Assembly: GCA_021777915.1 (NCBI GenBank)
Contig: JAJYCZ010000009.1
Location: 1-38,853 of the forward strand
DNA length: 38,853 nucleotides
Direction of reading: 5' to 3'
Source of the DNA: Pseudomonadota bacterium
GTDB taxonomy: Bacteria; Pseudomonadota; Alphaproteobacteria; Rhizobiales; Beijerinckiaceae
Shown here: piece after piece, positions 33,215 through 38,853 of the stretch
Layout: the number at the start of each line of letters is the position of its first letter
How positions within the stretch are numbered: the first letter of the stretch is position 1
Program-made: the position numbers and the translations under genes
The notes under the pieces: generated by a model
The model's input: only the letters and a program-made list of their open reading frames with translations
Told to the model about the DNA's origin: nothing
The model's database searches: none

Positions 33215-34393
33215 TCAAGCCTTTCGGAACGGTCCGCTTTCCGCGTATTCGGCAATCGCCGCATCCACCGCGCGGGCCTCGCGGGCGAAAAAATCCGCCG
33301 CCGCGGCGGCAAGGCGCGGATCGAGGAAGTCGTGGGCCGAGAAGGTCGGAACCGCCTCGTAGCCGCGCGAAAACTTGTGCTCTCCCTGGGCGCCCGCCTC
33401 GACCCTCTTGAGGCCGCGTTGAATGGCGAATTCGATCGCCTGATAATAGCACAGCTCGAAATGCAGGCAGGGATGATGCTCGATCGCGCCCCAGTTGCGG
33501 CCATAGAGCGCGTCGTCGCCAATCAGATTGAGCGCGCCCGCGATCGGGCGGCCCTCGCGCCGCGCCATCACCAGCAGAATTCGGTCGGCGAGCGCGGCGC
33601 CCAGATGCGAGAAAAAGGCCCGGGTCAGATAGGGCCGTCCCCATTTGCGCGAACCGGTGTCGGTGTAAAAATCGAAAAAAGCGTCCCAATGGGCTTCGGT
33701 CAGGTCGCGTCCGGTCACGCGCTCGATGACCAGGCCGGCGCCAAGCGCCTCGGCGCGCTCCCTGCGGATCGCCTTGCGCTTGCGCGACGCCAGGGCGGCG
33801 AGAAAATCGTCGAAATCTTCATAGCCGCGATTGATGAAATGGAACTGCTGGCCCTTGCGCTGGATCATGCCGGCCTGGGCCAGAAAGGCCTGATCGGCGG
33901 CGTCGGGAAAGGTGATGTGCAGCGAGGAAAGCCCGGCGGCCTCCGGCAGGGCGCGCAGGCCCGCCAGCAGCGCCTCGCGGGCGCCGGAAGGCGCGCCGGC
34001 CGCGACCAGGAGCCTTCGCCCCTGAACCGGCGTGAATGGCGACGCTACCTGCGCCTTGGGATAATAACGTCCGCCCACCCGCTGATAGGCCTCGGCAAGG
34101 CCCTGATCGAAAACATATTCGCCGAACGAATGGGACTTCAGGTAGAGCGGCGCGCAGGCGGCGATCCGCCCGTCCGGCGTCTCCGCCACCATATGGGCGG
34201 GGCGCCAGCCCGTCCCCTCGCCGACGCAAGCCGTCGCCTCCAGGGCGGCGAGAAAGGCGTGGGACAGAAAGGGATTATATCGCTCGCTCGCGTCCGGCGC
34301 CGGCTCTGCCGGGTTGGCGCAGGCGTCCCAATCTCCCGGCGAAATGGCGCCGAGCGAAGCGACCTGGCGGATGCGGAATTTTGCCGAGTTCAT
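33215..34393 (-). CDS. GNAT superfamily/DUF482 (FemAB-like) protein
   Basis: A 392-residue cytoplasmic protein of the DUF482 peptidogalycan-biosynthesis/recognition family, related to GNAT and FemAB acyltransferases. Recognisable segments are YNPFLSHAFLAALEATACVG, FDQGLAEAYQRVGGRYYPKA, RKRKAIRRERAEAL and YTDTGSRKWGRPYLTRAFF. The most diagnostic is HPCLHFELCYYQAIEFAIQR near the C-terminus, followed by VEAGAQGEHKFSRGYE. Its acceptor is unknown. The upstream sequence has a weak ribosome binding site. It probably shares a transcript with the HIT gene 48 bases downstream. Confidence 0.9.
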   Translation of the reverse strand: MNSAKFRIRQVASLGAISPGDWDACANPAEPAPDASERYNPFLSHAFLAALEATACVGEGTGWRPAHMVAETPDGRIAACAPLYLKSHSFGEYVFDQGLAEAYQRVGGRYYPKAQVASPFTPVQGRRLLVAAGAPSGAREALLAGLRALPEAAGLSSLHITFPDAADQAFLAQAGMIQRKGQQFHFINRGYEDFDDFLAALASRKRKAIRRERAEALGAGLVIERVTGRDLTEAHWDAFFDFYTDTGSRKWGRPYLTRAFFSHLGAALADRILLVMARREGRPIAGALNLIGDDALYGRNWGAIEHHPCLHFELCYYQAIEFAIQRGLKRVEAGAQGEHKFSRGYEAVPTFSAHDFLDPRLAAAAADFFAREARAVDAAIAEYAESGPFRKA

Positions 34394-34606
34394 CGCGCCG
34401 GATCATGTCGTGAAAACGCGGCGGGGGCCAGAAGGGATTTGGCGGGGAACACAGGAAAATCGGGCGCTTCGCCGCACCAAAGGCGGAATTGATCCAGGGA
34501 CGAGGTCTCGTTCAAACCGCGCCTCGCCGGTTGGCGGCGCGGGGCGGCGGTCGTCGCGTCGGCAAGTCGAGGATGAGGCGATCGATGACGACGGCGATCG
34601 CCGCTT

Positions 34607-34966
34607 TCAAATCGCCGGCTCGCTCATTTCCGCGAGGCGTTTCGCCAGCGCGTCGCGCTCGGACTGAAGCCGCTTGATCCGGCGAGCGCTTTCAATCGAA
34701 ACATCTGTGCCAGAGTGGGACGCAACAAATGTCACGCCCAGGGCAAGCGAGTCACGCCATGCCAGACGCGCGCGCGCGCTCTCGCCCCGGCGCGGAATCG
34801 TCACTTCGAACTCCCTCGGGACGGAGATCGGATGCGCTATTTCGAGCCTCGCCCCTCCTTCCGATAAATTTCGCACCAAACAGTCCACGACCGAGGACCT
34901 CTCATTGAAAGTGATCGTGGCTCCGAGATAGGCCCGGCGACGATGTTCTTTTCGATGATCGACCAT
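34607..34966 (-). CDS. PilZ domain protein
   Basis: A 119-residue protein made mostly of one PilZ domain, the common receptor for cyclic di-GMP. The arginine-rich entry HRKEHRRRAYLG and the NLSEGGARLEI loop (N/DxSxxG) are the two binding motifs, so ligand binding is likely. A short C-terminal helical tail (RRIKRLQSERDALAKRLAEM) may form a coiled coil. The start at ATG 34966, with GAGAGG nine bases upstream, is preferred over a longer frame to 35224 whose extra 86 residues resemble nothing. Cyclic di-GMP enzymes pleD and the HD-GYP protein are elsewhere in the window. Confidence 0.85.
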   Translation of the reverse strand: MVDHRKEHRRRAYLGATITFNERSSVVDCLVRNLSEGGARLEIAHPISVPREFEVTIPRRGESARARLAWRDSLALGVTFVASHSGTDVSIESARRIKRLQSERDALAKRLAEMSEPAI

Positions 34967-35490
34967 GGCGAAGACCTCTCGCAAAATGTCCTTTGTTGGG
35001 TCGAACCCGACCGCGCTCCCGCGCGCTGCAATTTCCGCGCCAAGGCTTTGTCGCTGTCTCGACCCATCTGACGCGCGCACGGCCATCACCGCCATTCCAC
35101 CGCCGGCATGGCGCTTCCCTCGTGGCGTGAAGAGCCGATAGGCGAAGCGCATGATCGAAGCGCTTTCGGTTGCGGCGACCCTGGAACGAGCGACTTTCTC
35201 AGAAAATATCCGCGTCGGAATCACGAGCAGGGCGCCGCCAGATCATTTCCTGCGATCAAGAAAACACCGTCACGAAGGGGATTCCGGGATTGTAGAGGAC
35301 CGCCCCCGCGAAATCCGCATGCGCGCCGCGCGCCACGCGCCGGCTGTGGCGGATTGACGGGGACCCCAGAACCGTTTTCCCGGAGGCGGGAGCCGGAGCG
35401 CCGAGTCGATTCGTTCGTTCGGCGGTCAGGGAAGCGGCGTGGGTCCCCGTATGTTGGCGAGCCGGATTTTTCACCCGGCGGAAAGCGTTT
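34967..35490. other. Gene-free stretch between PilZ and TusE-like genes
   Basis: About 520 bases with no gene that can be supported. Frames here (for example plus-strand 35108-35629 and minus-strand 35256-35525) are arginine/proline-rich, lack ribosome binding sites and cross into the TusE-like gene. No clear terminator, RNA or repeat was recognised. Confidence 0.5.
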
Positions 35491-35784
35491 TCAGACGCAG
35501 CCGGTCGGCTTGGGCAGGCCGCCATATTTGGTGATCGGCTTCATCGGTCCGGTCTGCCAGAGGTCGAACATTTCCTTGTTGGGCTTGCCGACGAAGGCGG
35601 CGAATTTGCGGATGGGCGGGACGGACTGATTCTCGTCGTAATAGTCTCGCGCCTTGAGAACCTGGTCCCACTTTTCCTCTGTCATTTCGAAGCCGTCGGC
35701 TTCGGCCATCGCCTTGCCGATCTCCGGCGTCCATTGGTCCATGTCCTGGAGATAGCCGTCTCCGTCACGTTGGGGCAAATTCAT
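35491..35784 (-). CDS. TusE/DsrC family sulfur carrier, single-cysteine type
   Basis: A 97-residue protein of the TusE/DsrC/DsvC family. DGYLQDMDQWTPEIGKAMAE and MTEEKWDQVLKARDYYDE are family features. The C-terminal arm ends LPKPTGCV with the conserved penultimate cysteine that carries persulfide. The second cysteine of true DsrC, about ten residues earlier, is absent (MKPITKYGG), so it resembles TusE or a regulatory DsrC-like form. TusE passes sulfur to tRNA 2-thiouridylation, but no tusBCD or dsr gene is nearby. ATG 35784 has AAGGAG six bases upstream. A promoter with an inverted repeat lies upstream. Confidence 0.9.
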   Translation of the reverse strand: MNLPQRDGDGYLQDMDQWTPEIGKAMAEADGFEMTEEKWDQVLKARDYYDENQSVPPIRKFAAFVGKPNKEMFDLWQTGPMKPITKYGGLPKPTGCV

Positions 35785-35838
35785 CAAAAACTCCTTGGCG
35801 CCGATTCATGACTTCCCCCGCGTCCGGCGCAGACGCAT

Positions 35839-35877
35839 GGAATTATTCTAATGTAAAAATTAATTCCGCGCGGTCAA
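35839..35877 (-). promoter_or_regulatory. Candidate promoter and operator of the TusE-like gene
   Basis: On the minus strand TTGACC (-35, 35872-35877) and TACATT (-10, 35850-35855) are 16 bases apart in an unusually AT-rich pocket. GGAATTA (35839-35845) and TAATTCC (35861-35867) form an inverted repeat spanning the -10 element, a plausible repressor site. The transcript leader would be about 60 bases. Confidence 0.45.
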
Positions 35878-35932
35878 GACGGGGCGCCGCAAGTATGCCG
35901 ACGGAGAGACGGCGCCAGTGGCGAGACCGGCG

Positions 35933-37300
35933 TCACGCGGCCGCGGCGGTGACGCGGTTGCGGCCGGCGTTCTTGGAGAGATAGAGCGCCTGATCGGCCC
36001 GCCGCAGAAAAGCGTCGGCCGATTCGCCGCCCATCGAACTGGCGACGCCGATCGACACCGTGATCGGAATCGCGCGCGCGCCATTGTCGATGGGGAAGGG
36101 CGAGGCGGCGACCGCGCCGCGAATGCGCTCGCCGATGCGCTGCGCGATCTCCAGCCGGGTGTCGGGCATGACCACGACGAATTCCTCGCCGCCCAGCCGG
36201 CACATCAGGTCGGCGCCGCGCACCCTGCGCTTCACCCGCGCGGCAAAGGTTTTCAGCACCTCGTCGCCGGCGTCGTGGCCATGGGCGTCGTTGACCTTCT
36301 TGAAGAAATCGATGTCGAGCATCATCACCGAAAGCGGCCGACCGTTATGCGCCGCCTGCTCCATCAGCCCGAGAAGATGGGTTTCGAGATAGCGCCGGTT
36401 GTTCAGCCCGGTCAGGGGATCGATCACCGCCAGCTCCATCGCCGTCTTGACGTTGAAGCGCAGGGCGTCGGCATAGCGCTTCCGGCGGACCTGCGCGCGC
36501 ACGCGGGCGAGGAGTTCGTTGGCGTCGATCGGGCGCGTCAGATAGTCGTTCACGCCGAGATCGAGGCCGCGCAGAACCCTCTCGCGATCTTCGAGATCGG
36601 CGAGCGTCAGGATCGGGGTGTGACGGGTGCGGTCGAGCGAACGCAGCTGGCTGCAAATGCGCAGGCCGTCGAAATCCGCGAGGCCGAGGCTGACGATGAC
36701 CAGTTCGTAATCCCGTTCGGCGGCGGTGAACAGGGCCTGATGGGCCTCGGCCTCGATGTCGATCTGATAGCGGCCGCGCAGGGCGGCCAGAATGCGCTGG
36801 GCTGAATGGGGCCGGTCCTCGACCAGCAGGATGCGACCGCCCGGGCCATCGTCGAGCGCATGGCTGACGGCGTTGGAAACCCCGAGATTGGCCGAGGTTT
36901 CGGCGCGGTTGCGCAATTCGTCCATGACCAGTTTCAGCCGCGCCAGCGAACGGACTCGGGCGATCAGCGCGATTTCGTCGATGGGCTTGGTCAGAAAGTC
37001 GTCGGCGCCGGCTTCCAGCCCGCGCACGCGGTCGGCGGTCTGGTCGAGCGCGGTCACCATGACCACCGGCAGGTGAAGGGTTTCGGGATTGCTCTTGAGC
37101 CGGCGGCACACCTCGAATCCGTCCATGCCGGGCATCATCACGTCGAGCAGGACGAGGTCGCATTCGCCGCGCTCGCAGATTTCCAGCGCCTCCTGGCCGC
37201 TGGTGGCCGTGACCACGTCGAAATATTCCGCCGTCAGCCGCGCTTCGAGCAGCTTGAGGTTGGGAATGATGTCGTCAACCACCAGAACGCGGGCGGTCAT
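35933..37300 (-). CDS. pleD: PleD-type response regulator with diguanylate cyclase domain
   Basis: A 455-residue REC-REC-GGDEF protein. The first receiver has the phosphorylatable Asp53 (LVLLDVMMPGMDG) and Lys in FLTKPIDE. The second receiver lacks the phosphorylatable aspartate (VIVSLGLADFDG), as in Caulobacter PleD, where it is an adaptor. The cyclase has GGEEF at residues 370-374 and the inhibitory RGAD site at 361-364, so it should make cyclic di-GMP with product feedback. In Caulobacter, PleD acts at the pole in the swarmer-to-stalked transition. The gene follows divK by 38 bases, giving a divK-pleD operon. Confidence 0.96.
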   Translation of the reverse strand: MTARVLVVDDIIPNLKLLEARLTAEYFDVVTATSGQEALEICERGECDLVLLDVMMPGMDGFEVCRRLKSNPETLHLPVVMVTALDQTADRVRGLEAGADDFLTKPIDEIALIARVRSLARLKLVMDELRNRAETSANLGVSNAVSHALDDGPGGRILLVEDRPHSAQRILAALRGRYQIDIEAEAHQALFTAAERDYELVIVSLGLADFDGLRICSQLRSLDRTRHTPILTLADLEDRERVLRGLDLGVNDYLTRPIDANELLARVRAQVRRKRYADALRFNVKTAMELAVIDPLTGLNNRRYLETHLLGLMEQAAHNGRPLSVMMLDIDFFKKVNDAHGHDAGDEVLKTFAARVKRRVRGADLMCRLGGEEFVVVMPDTRLEIAQRIGERIRGAVAASPFPIDNGARAIPITVSIGVASSMGGESADAFLRRADQALYLSKNAGRNRVTAAAA

Positions 37301-37338
37301 GATCCCGTCCTTTCAGATCGCGCCGGGAGGCGGCGCGA

Positions 37339-37710
37339 TCACTTGTCGCCAATATAGTTCCTTACGGTTTCCAAAAATTTCACGACCGATATGGGTTTTG
37401 ACAGATAAGCCTCGCAGCCTCCCTGGCGAATCTTCTCCTCGTCGCCCTTCATCGCGAAGGCGGTGATGGCGATGACGGGAATGGGCGCGAGTTCGGGGTC
37501 GTCCTTCAGCCATTGGGTGACCTGCAAACCGGAGACCTCGGGCAGCTGGATGTCCATCAGGATCAGATCGGGGCGGTGCTGGCGGGCGAGACCGACCGCC
37601 TCCACGCCGCTCTTGGTCTGGACCGTCGCATAGCCATGCGCCTCCAACAGATCGTTGAAGAGCTTCATGTTCAGCTCATTGTCCTCGACGATGAGAACCG
37701 TCTTTTTCAT
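37339..37710 (-). CDS. divK: Single-domain response regulator DivK
   Basis: A 123-residue stand-alone receiver. Asp53 ([13 protein letters not shown]) is the phosphorylation site, [20 protein letters not shown] carries the switch threonine region, and [14 protein letters not shown] has the conserved lysine. The sequence [20 protein letters not shown] is nearly diagnostic of DivK, which controls the DivJ/PleC-DivL-CckA-CtrA cell-cycle pathway. ATG 37710 begins the domain; a longer frame to 37791 adds unrelated residues. It is first in an operon with pleD. Confidence 0.97.
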   Translation of the reverse strand: MKKTVLIVEDNELNMKLFNDLLEAHGYATVQTKSGVEAVGLARQHRPDLILMDIQLPEVSGLQVTQWLKDDPELAPIPVIAITAFAMKGDEEKIRQGGCEAYLSKPISVVKFLETVRNYIGDK

Positions 37711-37779
37711 TGCACCCGTTCCTGCCGCCGCGCCGCTTTCCCGCGCGGCTGATCGCGAGACCAAACTATGCGATAGAAA

Positions 37780-38148
37780 TTGACGAAACAAAAATTCGAA
37801 TCGAAACTCACGGGCGCAATTAATGAATTCGGACCTTCACTTTTGACTCTCCGCGCCGCCCCGCGCCCCGTCCCGCGCGACGAGGCCGAATCTCTCGCCA
37901 TCGAGGCGCTCGGCTTCCTGGCCGGCGATCCCGAACTGCTGTCGCGCTTCCTCGCCCTGACCGGGATCGCGCCGGACTCGCTGCGCGCCGCCGCGGCGCA
38001 GCCCGGCTTTCTCGGAGGCGTCCTCGCCTTCGTCGCCGGCCATGAAAAGACCCTGACGGCTTTCGCCGCCGCCGCCGGCAAACCGCCGGAGACCGTCGCC
38101 GCCGCCCATCGCGCCCTCAATCCGGAAGCCTTTTCCGAGGAAATCTGA
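37780..38148 (+). CDS. DUF3572 family protein
   Basis: A protein of up to 122 residues whose core, [20 protein letters not shown] and [20 protein letters not shown], matches DUF3572, a helical family found beside divK in many Rhizobiales. Function is unknown. The start is uncertain: TTG 37780 is the first in-frame option, but homology begins near residue 25, so TTG 37843 may be real. No strong ribosome binding site helps decide. It is divergent from divK, sharing an AT-rich upstream region. Confidence 0.82.
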   Translation: MTKQKFESKLTGAINEFGPSLLTLRAAPRPVPRDEAESLAIEALGFLAGDPELLSRFLALTGIAPDSLRAAAAQPGFLGGVLAFVAGHEKTLTAFAAAAGKPPETVAAAHRALNPEAFSEEI

Positions 38149-38249
38149 GTCGCCGCGATTTTTCCCATGCGCGGCGGTGGCGAAGCCGCAAATTCCCGAT
38201 TAGAAGAGCGCAACCGGCGCCGCCCGCGCCGGACTGAGGAAAATGCCGC

Positions 38250-38570
38250 ATGGTCAGGGTCGTTTTTGTCAATTCCGCCGGCGAGCGCCGCGAGATCGAA
38301 GCCCAGCCGGGCATGACGGTGATGGAGGTCGCGGTCAAGAACGGCATTGACGAGATCGTCGGCGAATGCGGCGGCGCCTGCGCCTGCGCCACCTGCCATG
38401 TCTATGTCGCCCCGGAATGGGCCGAAAAACTGCCCAAGACGAGCCCGATGGAATCCGACATGCTCGATTTCGCCATCGATCCGCGTCCGACCTCCCGCCT
38501 GTCCTGCCAGATCAGCCTGACGCCGGAACTCGACGGCATCGTGATCGAGACGCCCCTCCGCCAGGGCTAA
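38250..38570 (+). CDS. 2Fe-2S ferredoxin (adrenodoxin type)
   Basis: A 106-residue electron carrier. The cluster ligands are Cys40, Cys46, Cys49 and Cys86 (C-X5-C-X2-C-X36-C), with GECGGACACATCHVYV and SRLSCQISLTPELDG the characteristic surroundings. The adrenodoxin/isc-Fdx type serves iron-sulfur assembly or P450 and hydroxylase systems; no partner is in view. AGGA lies about ten bases before ATG 38250. The gene stands after the DUF3572 gene with a 101-base gap. Confidence 0.95.
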   Translation: MVRVVFVNSAGERREIEAQPGMTVMEVAVKNGIDEIVGECGGACACATCHVYVAPEWAEKLPKTSPMESDMLDFAIDPRPTSRLSCQISLTPELDGIVIETPLRQG

Positions 38571-38853
38571 TTCGCGCGCCGATCGAACCGGATCGGCGCG
38601 CCATCGGCAGGCAAACCGCTTGAGCGGTTCAAATCCGACCCTGGCCGTCCTGGCCAACGCAATTGCGATGGACTGAGGTCGGGCCGAAGTTCGATCCCCA
38701 AATTCGAGCGGTTGAAGGTCCGCCCGCGGCGGACGACCAGCGAAGTCGCCGGCAAGGAAACAGTTGGGCGGATTCCCCTCATAGCCAGGAGGTCTGGATC
38801 GGGGCAGAGAGCGGACCAAGGCGAAGCGGCAGGGTCGCCTCAGTAAGCCGCGA

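Noticed and set aside
31506-33689. 727-residue minus-strand frame opposite azlCD and the fnrN end
   Set aside because: Low-complexity Arg/Gly/Pro sequence antisense to recognised membrane proteins and overlapping the HIT gene; a shadow of high GC content.
34967-35224. 86-residue N-terminal extension of the PilZ protein
   Set aside because: Arginine-rich sequence unlike any domain; ATG 34966 directly precedes the PilZ motif with an acceptable ribosome binding site.
38571-38853. Possible partial gene at the right edge
   Set aside because: Frames on both strands are short and unlike known proteins; nothing is supported in these 283 bases.

Overview
The window reads as chromosomal DNA of a GC-rich alphaproteobacterium. 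It most likely belongs to the Hyphomicrobiales (Rhizobiales), near the Beijerinckiaceae/Methylocystaceae/Rhodoblastus group. The order assignment rests on gene content and order: Pcm–TolC–PopZ–ValS, DivK–PleD beside a DUF3572 gene, HIT beside a DUF482 acyltransferase, an ExoR-like Sel1 protein, an FnrN-type regulator, and DUF2336 and DUF2934 proteins. Family and genus are inference, because no rRNA or tRNA gene is visible.

Layout. 1-127 is the 3' end of ntrC, followed by a palindromic repeat and a DUF2934 gene. 957-3236 holds coaD, two tandem cyclophilins (one with a Tat-type signal) and an exported cysteine-repeat protein, closed by a clear terminator. 3283-10520 holds a DUF4337 membrane protein, a Pcm-family methyltransferase, a TolC-type outer-membrane factor, the polar organiser PopZ and valS. 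10791-13064 holds an ExoR-like protein, a MipA/OmpV porin-like protein and YidD. 13065-17195 is the most accessory-looking part. It carries an HD/HD-GYP protein fused to a LuxR helix-turn-helix, a small alpha/beta-barrel-like protein, a frameshifted AmiC-like binding protein and a dispersed palindromic repeat.

17196-22986 (mixed strands) holds an unrecognised anchored protein, an AmpG-like permease, thrS, bluB under a cobalamin riboswitch, and a small exported protein. 23172-29621 holds a nucleoside deoxyribosyltransferase-like protein, an aldo/keto reductase, a cytochrome c with a partner exported protein, a nitroreductase, a CitE-like lyase, a DUF2336 protein and a Nudix hydrolase. 29654-33166 holds nadK, an FnrN-type oxygen sensor with a candidate FNR box in front and azlC/azlD translationally coupled behind, and a HIT protein. 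33215-38570 holds a DUF482 protein, a PilZ protein, an orphan TusE/DsrC-like protein with a recognisable promoter, the divK-pleD pair, a DUF3572 protein and a 2Fe-2S ferredoxin.

How the genes relate. Several belong to polar development and c-di-GMP signalling (popZ, divK, pleD, PilZ, HD-GYP), so the window touches the Caulobacter-type cell-cycle network at several points. Others concern envelope and secretion (TolC, YidD, AmpG, MipA, ExoR) and oxygen or redox adaptation (FnrN, cytochrome c, ferredoxin, TusE-like). Most of the window is conserved housekeeping sequence. I found no convincing new defence or biosynthetic system. The best leads are the composite palindromic repeat, the AmiC-like frameshift beside the HD-GYP/LuxR fusion, the FNR-azlCD arrangement and the orphan TusE-like gene.
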